From Fasciolopsis buskii (taxonomy: Eukaryota; Platyhelminthes; Trematoda; Plagiorchiida; Fasciolidae), in NCBI GenBank assembly GCA_008360955.1, contig LUCM01008935.1, positions 48,775 through 112,774 of the forward strand: a stretch of 64,000 nucleotides of DNA, given 5' to 3'. The notes beneath the pieces are model-generated. The model had not been told where the DNA came from. It saw only the letters and a program-made list of their open reading frames with translations, and made no database searches. Position 1 is the stretch's first letter. Each line of letters starts with the position of its first letter. Shown here in pieces: positions 35,715 to 47,494 of this stretch. A program made the translations under genes and the position numbers.

Positions 35715-38700
35715 CTCCACAATAGCCAGAATTTGCATCAGTTATTTGAAACACATCAACAAATACATATATATGCCTTCATCTATCATGATTGTTACAG
35801 AAGACAACTTGTGCGAATATTTATTCTAGTAATCTCAAATCCAAGCGAACCAGCGTAACGTCGGATCAGATCAATTTGTTCTCGTCAAATAAACATAAAA
35901 TGGTTTACTTTGTCTATTTGCCTAAGAATTGCAAAATGAGCATGATTTTACAACTCATCACGAGCATTCATATTAGTATGTTGTTTCGTGCAATGTGACC
36001 TAGACAAATAGCAGTGTTTTTTCGTACTCCTTCCTGATGTGTTGTGTTCATGAAAATAAACCGACACAAGTAATGCACGGTCTAGTGTCTTTTATCGTGA
36101 TTTGATCGTCACCTTAAGAATACCAATAAATATAACTCTATTGATTATTGTTCTGTGATACTTGGACAGTAAATAGATGATTGTGCATGAAGTTATTCGA
36201 TAAATTTGGGTAGGAACTCAGCCGCAAATGGGAACGTGTCGTGTGCATACATTAAATAGCTCACTATTAGTTTGTGACGTTTGATAGACAGAACAGTTGA
36301 CTGCTATGGTACAGACATGCATAATCCGCTTTATAGTACATTGTAAAAATTCCAACAGATCCAATGACAACAATCAAAAATGCGTTTCAAAAATGCGACA
36401 ACAAAAAGCTTATTGTTGGTTGAATGTTTTCAACATACTTTATGCAGATCTATGCAAACAAAGCCATCCGAATTGAGGGGCTTGCATCACGCTTGTCCCA
36501 TTTCGGAAGCACCAAAAAACGCGGAAGTTGTCGTTTTAATCAATCCCTTTGCTAGTCGTTGATTGCTTAACACATTCCATATTATGAAACTATCATTCAA
36601 TGGGGTTTGATACAATTCCAAAATATTTGAATATCATCCTGACTGCAAGAACCGCCGTGAGCAGAAGAGAGGTTAAATTCCGTTGGTATCCGAACCGTGC
36701 CTTAAATATCTGAATGATGCTTCAGTCACGAGAGTGTTGACATCACTTTGATAATCAGAAGCCACATATTAGAAAAAGCCTAGATCATTGGTGATAGTCG
36801 ATTCGGGCCGACGGACAAGTTGATGGGAACGATGAACTTGCAAAATACCGGAGACGAGCACCTGAGTGGGACAAAATCCACCACGTTTCATGTAATCGAG
36901 AAAAAATCATATAAATGTTTTTATGCAATAGCAAACATGAGTACATTTGGTTACCTGGCACCAAATAAAGGGATGACCGTTGGCCTGGGAATTGGAGCTC
37001 AACAGACTTACGATCAGAATATTGGGCCCTTCATAACCGATTGTATATCCGAATGTAACGTTCGCAATTTGCGACAGGAAACAAAGTGAACAGATGTTTC
37101 AGTCATTTGATGAAGACGCAATCAATCACATACCACCGATCAACTTGTTCATTCTTATCACTCATTGTTTTACTTCCGGCAATGATGAAACGAAATCGCA
37201 CATCATTTGTTATGAGGGAGCTGCGATCAGTGGAGTGGTGCCAGTTTGCGATTATGTATGTCGGTGGGGAGGCTCGAACCCCAAGCCCTTACATTCAAAC
37301 TCCACGATTGTGTCTCTTTGACCACCGCAAGTCTGAATTTTTGTAAAAAGATTGATTTATATTAGTAAAAATGGAAAGATGTCCACTCTTATCAGGCAGC
37401 AACTTCGCGATCGGTTCTGTTTTGCGGTTCTTATCTTCAGTCCATATTGACACTAGTGAGAAAAAACCAAGTCTAGCAGACAAAAAATATTCTTTTACTA
37501 ACGAAACCCGAATCACTTCTTCTAGTTTTCAATGACCAACAATCAGTGACCAACAAGTTCGCTGTCTAATCCGGTCCATCGTGTTCAAATACCGTCTTAA
37601 GGCGGCTCTTTTACTCAACTGATCGATTGAAATAACCAGCGCCATGTCTCCACAATTGTCCTGACCTTCAATCAAGATAGTCGGTATGATGTCTCAGCAT
37701 TCTTACAAGGATATCGTTCATCGAAGGAGTTTCACTCACTTCTTAGGGAAAGCTACCAACGAGGTGATCCAAATGACGAATTCCTTTGTTACTAGTGTCT
37801 CGATTTCTACTCAGAACCAATTGGTCCGGACAACGCTGGTTTCACGTGCAATGACTTCGTTTGCGAAATGGATTCACAGACTAGAACTACCGACCGGACG
37901 TTTTCTCACGAAGCGTTAGACTAGGCCTCATCAGTGCTGTATAGCGGCTATCGCGTCGAGAGGTTGAAACATGCCATTCGAACTGGAGAACTTGTGAGAC
38001 ATCCCTGAACCATTGGCTCTCGTCCATTCATATCTGTGCAGATTTTGCCATCAACTTTTGAAAAGTTCACTTGAGCAAACCCCATAATCTTTAATTTGTA
38101 TGCTCATAAATTATAAATGAACAAAATTCTTTCAAGGGCACACGACCGTTGTAGCGCTTGTGCACACAGAGCGTCACGAGTTGAAAAAAAATTTACCTTG
38201 ACATCAAGGTCATCGAGGTTGTCCTCCACGTTTGGTAAACAGATTCCGCTTCTTTATTTCCAAAGATGGCAACGGGTACGTGCGTGGCTGATCAAAACCC
38301 CCAATGTATTCATGCTTTACTTGACATCCTAGGTGATTCTTGGTCCAGTGTACCTGTGGTCAACGAGGAACTCATATTACTAATAAATGGGCTCGCAAAT
38401 ATTCTTTTTCTAGTCAGCTTGAATAGGTTCTGCTGCACAATCACAATTAAGCATCCCTGTTCCATGGGATATACTAACTCTAATTTTGTTTCACGGGCCT
38501 AATCAGCACGGATTACATTAGAATGTCGTTTTCCATTTAGGGGTTCATGCATTCCACCTCTTGGAATGAGTCGCCGATTTGAAATGGATTATTTTCTTCT
38601 GGTTGGGAATTTAGCGAAGCTAATTGAACACTACACCGTTATCGTTTGGATTATGTGTACTTCCTGTAACTAATTCGCTGTCAACTATTCCTAAATCAAT

Positions 38701-39560
38701 GAAAAAGACGGAGTACTCTGGATCTAATCAAAGAGAAACGCCGACTCAAAGTCTATGGACAATACCTCAAATTTGCAAGATCAGTCCGAGAATTACGTCA
38801 GTGGATAGAGATAATTGGCCACCTGAAAGTATCATCTTATGACTACTCGAAACTTGACAAAGTTATACGATAAAGGCAATAATGAGTTCTCATATCTGAG
38901 AAAACTCACCATTCAAGAAAGAGAGCACTCATACCACAATGATACGAATAGTATGCACGGATTAACCCGTGAAAGACGGACGAATATCCGACCGCGACAA
39001 AAGCATGTTAAGAAGCTTGATTGTGACGATAAAAAGGCCAATTGCGTTCCTCTAGATAATTTTCAAACCGCTTGGAACAAATTCTGAAATCTACCGTCTC
39101 GAGAATGTAGTCTTGTAGTTTTGATGAGGTTTGGCTGACTAAGTGAAACAAAATCTTCGATATCTGAATGAGGGTCTGACGTTTCAATTGAAACTAATCG
39201 ACGACGGGTGTAGATTAGCCATTTATCAGCTTGTTTGGCAGAAGAATAACTGTTTACTTTGACCGTCTTTTGTTGCTTACAATGGTAAATATTCTGTGAA
39301 AGTGTGTCAAGCCAATCCAAACACACTGACTGGAGCAAGTACTTTCCGGGAGATTTCATCAAGTCACATGACCATATTTGGGCAAGTTTCATACTGACGC
39401 GTGATCCTGACTTCACAAAGTAAGTCTAGTGAAACGGGTGTTAAATTTGTCAAAAATAATTCACATAGGAAGTTGGCACCAAGAACACTGACTGATGTTT
39501 GGTAATCAGTCGTTGCTTTCCAAAGGCATACGTTTTGATTGCGCAATCAGTTAATGATTC
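35715..39560. other. Intergenic DNA with one SINE-head fragment
   Basis: Beyond possible alternative 3' ends of the upstream gene, I see a minus-strand tRNA-like head at 37252-37335. Chance frames of up to 117 codons have no recognisable domain. Confidence 0.45.
37252..37335 (-). repeat. tRNA-like SINE head fragment, minus strand
   Basis: On the minus strand it reads GCGGTGGTCAAAGAGACACA, an A-box-like start, then GGGGTTCGAGCCTCCCCACCGAC, a B box with the family B style ending. No body or tail of family B follows. Confidence 0.6.
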
Positions 39561-41800
39561 GTGTACCTAAGGGGTTCACAAATTTGTCGCCGGTACCTAC
39601 CCTGCTCACTACTACGTCTGCTTGATTGGACCCTTAAATGGTTCACCACCATTCACCTCCGGATAACCGTTTCCAGTTTTCGCTTGAATAGTCCAAGAGA
39701 TTACCCACCCAGGCTCGCTGCCAATCTCTGGCTCTCTCTACGCAGTTACACGGTCATCACATGCTCACCAGCCTTACTAACGTTCGCCGACTGGAATGCA
39801 GCTTTGATTCGGCTCACTAGTTTCTGCAGTCATCTTCTCCCCTTGGTTTATTTTCGAGTAAAATGCAAAATCGAGGCTCATCGAATTTCATCCAACACTT
39901 TTGATTTCCCTTTTGTGCCTAAAGGAGGCGTGCATGCTTTTTGTCCATCAGCGAGTTGCAACTTGGCCCATACCATACCTTGGCTTTTCGAACCTCGAGT
40001 TAAAACTACGACCACCTTCCCTCGGTCTTGGCTTTCTTTTCGTATAGTGTCACTCAATGGAGTCGATTTCTTGATGTTTTTGATTTCTTACCCTTAATTA
40101 CTGAACGCTTGCTTGCTACAGACCAGAAAGAATAATATTATATTGGGTAAGTGCAATGCTCACATCCGGAAACGGTTAATGCTATCGTCTGGTACCTTAG
40201 CCATCAGATACGAAGGCGAACAATCAGCTGTTATCAACAGTTTACCTCGACTAATTGAGTTGCCAATACACGCATCCTCCATCGATTTGGCTACAGTAAG
40301 CGCACTGTCGATTTTACCCTCTCTTTCCGTCCTTTGATCCACTCAAATATTCCCATTCTTCCTATCAATGGCCCTTTACGAAATTGTATTATTACGCGCT
40401 TCATTCAATTTGCCCTTGAAAACCCCGACATAGGCTAACTTTGTAATTCAATTAACTGGAACTATTCTCGTAATTTCCTGGCCTCTTATCATTTGAATGA
40501 TTGTCACTTCGTCCATAGTGTTGCCTTAGCTGTCTCTAGTTTCACTAAAACTATTCTTCACCATAGGAACCGTTAATCCACACTTTTCCAAAATCGATCC
40601 TTGTGTCGTTTGGTCAATCCTATAGTGATCACCATTTCGATGCCGAAGATAATGATCCAATTCCGCCTCTCATCACTGCTTTGTGAAAGAGTGGAGAATA
40701 TCCTGGTTAGTCATATTGCCGTGTAAAGAACGATTTGACCGTTGCAAAAACGAACGCTGAATCTCATTTGTCACTCGTTGCCCAATATTTTGGTTCCTTC
40801 TCAAGCTTATCTCCTGGAATTTTTGGCGTTTCAAATCGCCCCCCCTTTTGTAATGCATTTTACTTATGAGTCATTCGAGATTGCAGAGAATTTTCCTCCG
40901 CGTTATGCTCCGGTTATGTTCCTCTTTCGTCTACCTCTATCTCTGCTTTTTATTATCGTCATGATGATTTGGCAGGCTCTGGATGTCCGAAAACCAAGCA
41001 GTTCGGACGGTATTCCACCTGTTGTCCTTAAATAATGTGTCCCACTGAGCTGACCCTTCTGGGGCTCTGTTGTTTCAAGATTCCCCTCATCACCTTACCT
41101 TACCTACCGCTAGGAAACAACTCGAGAATTTCTAGATTTCCGAACGCGGCAATCTCTCTGATCCAAAAAACCACAGCCCGATTTCTGCAACATGTTTTTA
41201 ATGATCGATCCCGTTATCCCAGACAAAGTGATCACTTTGTGAATGTGAAGCGCTACTGATCAACGCCAATATAAATTTCAACAACGCCTTCCACTGGTGA
41301 TCTGATGGCCCTTCGTAAACCTACTGGTGGTTAGAAGTCGATAACGGCACTGAAATACACCTAGTTTTGCTGGTTAGCTTCAAAAGCTTCTACCGAGACT
41401 GGCATGAAGTCTAACTGGCCAGACTTTACAATTTCCCGTTACCGGTATCGTCAAAATCAAGTTTCTTTACCAAGCAATCCATTTCATTCCGGATCGATTG
41501 GGTTCTATCTCTACCGTTCCGTACTCACACCCATCCTTTTCTGTCTGTTTGTTAATGAAAATCTAAGAAGTAAAACCAATACAATTTAGTCTTTTTCTGC
41601 ATATTATACAATATTCTATTGTTCTCTTGGTTATCGCACCCTTTGTCTTGTAAAGACGAACAAACATCGCGGTCGCTTAAAGTTGAGCTCAAATATTGGA
41701 TCTCTCTGCTCTTTGGATAGCAGTAACCATGATGATTTCATTGTTTCCGGTAAAAACGCATTCACTCACTTGGATTCAACAGATATTCAATGTACAAACT
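39561..41800 (+). mobile_element. Decayed non-LTR retrotransposon, Jockey-type reverse transcriptase
   Basis: Broken plus-strand frames carry successive reverse-transcriptase landmarks. Near 40990-41040 comes VRKPSSSDGIPPVVLK, matching the 'kssGpDGIPp.vLk' block. Then 'CPTELT' follows the stop. Near 41350-41410 is SFKSFYRDWHEV, a degraded 'SKAFDRVWH'. Near 41490-41560 comes SVLTPILFCLFVNENL, matching 'GSVLSPiLFllFINDL'. Stops and frame changes separate these, so the copy is dead. A linker-like segment (NSINWNYSRNFLASYHLN) lies near 40450-40500; the endonuclease to its left could not be followed with confidence. These elements encode their own endonuclease and reverse transcriptase and could have mobilised the SINEs here. 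Confidence 0.8.
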
Positions 41801-41944
41801 TTGTCTGTCTTCTTGACCTATGTTTACTTTCTTTGTTACAACGATCGACTTGATATCTCATCCAACTTATCCTGAAGCATGCTAAGCATTGTATTGTGTT
41901 GCATTGCGTACAAGAAATAATGCTCCATTTCAGTCTTGACATAT

Positions 41945-44660
41945 GAGGGTGCATAATAAAATTAGGAAGAAATTAACGCTCATTACCTTGCAAAAACGTG
42001 AGGAACAATCAGAGAACATTATGATAGACTGCGCAGGAATTCAGTTAAAACACGGTCACAGTTTGTCAAAGTGCGTGCTAAATACGGGACGGTGGAATTC
42101 GTTGAGATATTGATTCTCGAGGGTATGGAACGAAAAACGGATCATGCTGAAATACGAGAGCGGGATTTCGAAAGATCGGTGTGCAAAGGATAGGTGGGAT
42201 CTGAATGAATTTTGTGAGCAAATTTCTCGCATGCTGGTAGATTGAATGGCAACTCACTTAATGGTATGAAAGGCACGGCTGCCGCTTGATAGCCCCCGGG
42301 CAAAGAGTGTTAAAGTCATTTCTAAGAAAATTGGGAAAAAATAAGAGAACAGTAAAGAAGGATTGAAACAGTACATTGGCTTACGAATCGGGAGAAGGTG
42401 CTGTGTTTCACCTTGTATTGTCGAATCTTCCTGAGTTGAAATGACAAAAGTCGGAGATTTTTTAAGCAGGTAGAAATGGGTGAAGTCCACCTCATAGCTT
42501 ATCAATAGTAACTCCTAGATATTTCGCAGAATCCCTGGAAGACGTTTTCGATGGGTGGGCCGGCCGAGAGAGAGAACAGATATTGGAAACATTTAGATGT
42601 GTTGAGATTCAAACCAACTCGTGCAGGAAAATCGTAAGNAGAAGATAGATTGTTAGAAAAACTTTGAAAATCATCGTTGTTCGAAAGGGCTTGCGAGAGG
42701 GCAAAATCATCAGCATCCTTTAACAGATGACAGGCTGAGCTGGGTGATAAGTCGTTGATTTAAGTAGAAAAGAGAAACGGCAAAAGAACGGCACCCTGAA
42801 GCACTCCTGAGTTGCTGACCACCAGTTTCAAAGTTTACCGTCCATTCGTGTGCATTGGGTTCGGATAGAAAAGTAATCCGACAGCCACGCTAAGGAAGGC
42901 GGGGACAACCAAATGTTTCCAGTTTGTGAAGTAGAAGAGACCGTGGGACAGAATCCAATGCCGGCGAATAGTCTAGAAAGGAGCAACGAACAGATTTCGT
43001 TGATATGTTAAAGAACTTAGAAATGAGCTGAATATTAAATTTATAGGCAAACTGAAGGGGGTTGCCAGGACGATACATAGAGGAATGCAGCAGTTTAAGT
43101 ATATCATGCTTCGTCAGTTCAAGACCAGAAGATGTTAAGCCGATGAAGTGAAAACGTTTTGCCAATGCAGTATAATTGCTAGATTTTCGGATGAGAATAA
43201 TAGTGACGGATATCCAATAGTCTGGGATAGAAGACGAGCTTAATGATGGGTTAGTTACAGAAGTAAATGCATCGGTCAGAGCCACAGCACTATGTCTTAA
43301 AAGAGCTGAGGACAACCTGTCGGGACCAACCTCTGTGGTAAATTTAGTGGTGCGGAGAAGGTCGAACACCCCTTTCCTGGATAAACTTGTAGCTGTCATA
43401 CCACCACATTGTCCAAATATGGTCGGGTGTCAGTGGAAGGATGGGCGGAGGCACGATTAATGCCGTTGACATCGGCGGAAGTTTTCGTATGATTCTTCTT
43501 CCCACACAACAGTCTAACGACTTGCCACGGGAACCGATTGTTGTTACCGCTCAGGATTTGGCTGGCGAATGTAGTGTCGATGCGTCGGAATTCAGTTTTA
43601 TGATAAGATTTGTGGATGTGCTCCTTGCAACAGTTTCTAGGTAGGGATCTGGCCATTTGAGATGAATCGTGTTTCTGAGGGGCAGCAAATATCAAAAATT
43701 GCGCTAGCCATCTCTGAAAAGTTTGACATTGTCATTGAACAGATTTTCAAAAGAGAAAGGTGGATACCAGCGAAATAGGATTTCTGAAAAAGATTAAAGT
43801 TGCTTTTATGAAAAGCTACGGAGGCTAACTTGGATTTGATTTGTTTGCCTGAAGGAATTGAAAGCTGACCTACAGTACATCTTGAACCTTAACAAAAGCA
43901 GACAATAATCATTACTTGAAATCGGAGCACGCCTGTTCAAGGAAAATAAATCAGGGTGGTTGGTAATGACTCTATCTAAAATGGAGTGGCCTGTGGTGGG
44001 AAAAGGCAGAGATCAGTCAAATCAAACAGTCAGTGGTAAGGTAGATGTATGATTTAAAACACCCACAATATTAGACAGACAATCCTCAGGAATACTAGAA
44101 AAGAGTAGAAAAAAGATGCAATATTTTGTTGCGAGCTAAAGAGGGCAATGTATAAAGTGGTTATGATAGTGTTGTTATGACGAGAAAACCTAGGATGACA
44201 CTGCGTCACGGATATTCAATTCCATTGAGAGAGCACGTATAAACAACTTCGGACTTGCCAGACCAGAAGGAGTTTATGTATGTTGCCACACCGCATCCAG
44301 TCTCCTTCTTGTTCGAAATTCTGTCCTGCCGATGGAGTCTGAAGCTATCTATTGACACGAGCAAATCAGAGATATCCGGGTTCAGCTACGATTGTTGTAT
44401 GCAGATGTCACACGTATGAACATGGATCGTTGGTTGAAGTAAATAGAGGGCGGATATTGGTATTCAACAGTGCCGGAATTGACATCTTGGTTGGAAGGGT
44501 GTATTTAAGAGATGCCTGCCAGTCAGTGCGAGTGCCACTTTTAGATGGATAAGAGGAATTTAGGGGTTCAGCAATGCGTGATCCCAGTTCATGGTGAGAA
44601 AGGAAACGGTTTTAAACAACAATAATTTCGATCGATTTTATCCGCGAACGGAGAACATAA
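41945..44660 (-). mobile_element. Decayed non-LTR retrotransposon, CR1-like, endonuclease to 3'-UTR
   Basis: The minus-strand order is endonuclease, linker, reverse transcriptase, 3'-UTR. Endonuclease fragments near 44380-44240 read DISDLLVSIDSFRLHRQD and TGCGVATYINSFWSGKSE. The linker at 43695-43396 has a WQVVRLLCGKKNHTKTSADVN block. The reverse transcriptase at 43399-42890 holds VGPDRLSSALLRHSAVALTD, IGLTSSGLEL and FLDYSPALDSVPRSLLLHKL (normally FxxY/F-S-x-A-F-D/N). Later blocks are broken by frameshifts to about 42250. The tail 42240-41945 matches, inverted, the 3' ends at 53295 and 63690. The longest retroelement copy here, about 2.7 kb, and not functional. The plus-strand frame at 43441-43644 is its shadow. 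Confidence 0.88.
42639..42639. other. Single ambiguous base (N)
   Basis: One unresolved base inside the decayed retrotransposon. Confidence 0.99.
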
Positions 44661-46603
44661 TGGAACCAAATATCTGACAAAAACCAGCGAAATAGAATGA
44701 CGCAGAATTGTAGCGCAACCAGTCAAAGGGCACATGCAAAAAGAGTATATTTCCAATTTCGTGCCTTACGTTATTTTACTCCCATTCATATGTTCCCATT
44801 ACCAACAGCTCAAGTGCAACCAAGTGTGGGGCATTTTCTGCTCTACTTTCTTTAACCGATCGAATTCAACGCGAAACATCTGGCTAATCTGTGGGCCTTT
44901 CCCAACATTGAATCGCTAATCATTGGCCGATCATGTGACAGCTGTTTCCTTATCCCGGTTACTGTTTTGGCATTTGTTTTTCTTAGCATGATTCGCCAAT
45001 TTCTCTAGCTTTAATCTTCGTATATTCATCCTCCCATCAGACTTTCAGTTGTTAATAACACGCTTTTTTGTTAAAGTTTCCCACCTCTGTCTTCCAATCT
45101 GCTTTTCTACGCAGAAATGGAAGTCTATGGGGAATGTTTTCTTTATCTTCTTTGCAACCCACCGACAACTTTTGTGCTTAAGAACAGAATCAGAATACTG
45201 GTTCTCTGGTGAATGTTTTTCCGAAACCCTCTTACAAATAGCTCATCTAAGTGTGAGGTTTTCCTTTTTTAATTTGACTAACCTTCACGTGCAAAACAAA
45301 AAGAAGCAATCTTTCTCAAGCAGTTGAGGCCAAATCACTTCGGTTTCTACTCGTTCCCTTTCTGATTTCGCGTACAATGTCCAAGCAGAAATCCAGAAAA
45401 CCGTGAAGTGAACCGTACTAGACCATGTGTTTTGATACTCCGATAGCTTTTTAAAATCGCGACGTAACAATAGACTATGCTATATTGTGCTCGTTTTATA
45501 AACGATATCAAGGAAGGCAAGATTTAGACGTGCTGACTAAAAACTGCTTGTGACTTGCACTTCAAAGGAAACCACGGAATTATCACTGATCTCGCCTAAA
45601 CGAGGATCCTCAGTAGGGATAATCAAAACTGATCAAGACTGATTGGCTAGAAACAATTTTTACCCTCCTGATATTTTGTGCTTTTATAAAACATTTACCT
45701 TCTTGCGCCTATGAGAATGAACAAGTGAGCATCGACATCTTTGACGAGAGTCTGCGTGAGTGGAGATTCATATGACGAGCAATATGAATTCACCATTATC
45801 ATCATACAACCAATAGCGCAAGTGCCAATGACCGCAGCATTTCGTAAATAGTTACAAGTGGTCTCCGAAAGAAATAACCTGAAAAAGTGATAGGGAGTGA
45901 ACGTAGGCGCACGAGAAAAGAAAGAATGCCGCGGTAGCCAACACACGGAACACAGTAACAAAAATAAAAGCCAATCTATTGCTGTTCATAGTTGGCTGCC
46001 TTAACCGTCATTGTCTACAGCCAGCTGGCTAACGGGTCTTTTGGAACCTAATCATGGAGACGTGAAACATCTGTACACGTTTTTCTCCCACAACACTAAT
46101 TCATGTTTTGACCCCCACTTGGCCGCTTCTTCTCCATGAGAGCAAAGAAAAATAAGTTGGCCGTGCGCAACAGGTGGTCCAAACAACATAGTATACCAGG
46201 CTTGGTAAGCTGTGATAGGTTTCAAACTTTCATATTCCCCAACTGGTCAGACCATTCAAATTCAACGAGACTATACAAAATGATGTCAAAAACTTCTAAG
46301 CGACAAACATTATCGGCACGCAAACGACATGTCTCGCAAATGTATCTCAGAACTGAGCGCAATGCTGCGCAGTATACATAAATTTTCGACATCAGTGAAA
46401 AATCTAGCCGATGCCATAGGTGCTTCATTCCAGCCTATTCAGCTCAAGCCATGAATATGCGCGTGCTAACGTATAATGTTTTTTTACCATCCTTCGCCAC
46501 TCGGTCGTCGAGGTAAATGAAAGGAGTGATATTCGTTAGTTCCTATCTATCCAATATCATGGTCGGCACCTTATCAACCTCTCTTGCAACGGGCCTTCAC
46601 ACT
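44661..46603. other. Intergenic DNA, no gene recognised
   Basis: It may include more of the 5' part of the adjacent minus-strand retrotransposon, but I could not follow the endonuclease past 44660. Short chance frames only. Confidence 0.4.
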
Positions 46604-46735
46604 TCTAGGGTGCAAAGCGGTGGATATGCACTGCTGATGATCCCTAACAAGGGTGAGACGGCTGCACAGTGCTTCCATGATTTCTTTATGATGAATTGAG
46701 CGAAGATGTCACATGGTGAATTATTTCATAATATG
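46604..46735 (+). mobile_element. SINE-like family A element, 5'-truncated copy
   Basis: Begins at AGGGTGCAAAGCGGTGGATATG, just after the tRNA-like domain, and runs through the hammerhead-like segment to the GGTGAATTATTTCAT tail. With no Pol III boxes it should be silent. 5' truncation suits reverse transcription from the 3' end. Confidence 0.85.
46622..46677 (+). ncRNA. Inactivated hammerhead-ribozyme relic, truncated copy
   Basis: Helix I is perfect (GCACTG 46628-46633 with CAGTGC 46667-46672) and stem II is strong (CCCT-AACA-AGGG). The first core block CTGATGA is intact, but GAAA has become GAGA and the cleavage triplet GTA has become GCA. Changing the T of the triplet should abolish cleavage. 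Confidence 0.7.
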
Positions 46736-46998
46736 AATTAGTGTGAATTCACTTCTCCTCGAGGCACCCGAACCAATACAGATACGAATCGCAGAGGCAG
46801 TCTAAACGGGATGGTGAAGCAATGCCTGCTAATTTAAATAATGTAGGCCAAAAAAATAAATATGGACTTTTCGTTTTCGCACCAACACGGCATTGGTGCA
46901 TTGTACTTCGTGTGTGGCACGTGAAACAACGGGACGCTGCAAATGAATGCATCGATTGCTGAGCAGAAATTAGTGATGACGGATTCTTGAATAAGGAA

Positions 46999-47180
46999 TG
47001 TCGTCCAGCGGTGCCAAGCGGATAAAGTCGTGGTGATCGGACGTGAGAGTCGTGGGTTCGAATCCACCCACCGACGGCCAACTTTCCCACTTGGCGGCTG
47101 TTTGTTGGCCGCAACAACCTTCCGGAAAATTGATGTACATTGTTATATCATAGAAAAAGGGAATGGAAGATAAAATATAA
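46999..47180 (+). mobile_element. SINE family B copy, plus strand, full-length
   Basis: The head reads GTGCCAAGCGGATAAAGTCG (A-box region) and GTGGGTTCGAATCCACCCA (B box). The body reads CGGCCAACTTTCCCACTTGG, with TGTTGGCCGC, and the tail has TGATGTACATTGTTATATCA. This is the most complete tRNA-like head of the family. The minus-strand 122-codon frame at 46749-47117 is its antisense translation. Confidence 0.88.
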
Positions 47181-47469
47181 TGGATAAAAAGACTAATCGC
47201 AAGCTTAAAGATCAGTACAATACATTTCATGCGTGCTAGTTGCCCCCAAAGGAAATAACTTGTTCCAATAGCCCTTTTTCTCGAATCATGGGTTATCACT
47301 TCTTTGTTGCTCATGCGAACCCAGTCACAAAATTCTGAGTGAGCACGGCAATTCCTTCGCCTAAGGGGCCCTCGCAGTCGTTTATTGAGATGTTATTTAA
47401 TTTGTTCGGGACTACACAGAAAAGTATCACTAAAACACAATATCCTACTACAAAATACCTACCAAAGAT

Positions 47470-47494
47470 NNNNNNNNNNNNNNNNNNNNNNNNN
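47470..47494. other. Assembly gap (25 Ns)
   Basis: Run of 25 undetermined bases; true length is unknown. Confidence 0.99.

Noticed and set aside
37936..37945. Reverse-complement CTGATGAGGC as another hammerhead core
   Set aside because: The following sequence does not form a stem II leading to GAAA and there is no helix I partner.
43441..43644. 67-codon plus-strand open frame
   Set aside because: It is the antisense shadow of the linker of the minus-strand CR1-like element.
46749..47117. 122-codon minus-strand open frame
   Set aside because: It is the antisense translation of the family B SINE at 46999-47180.
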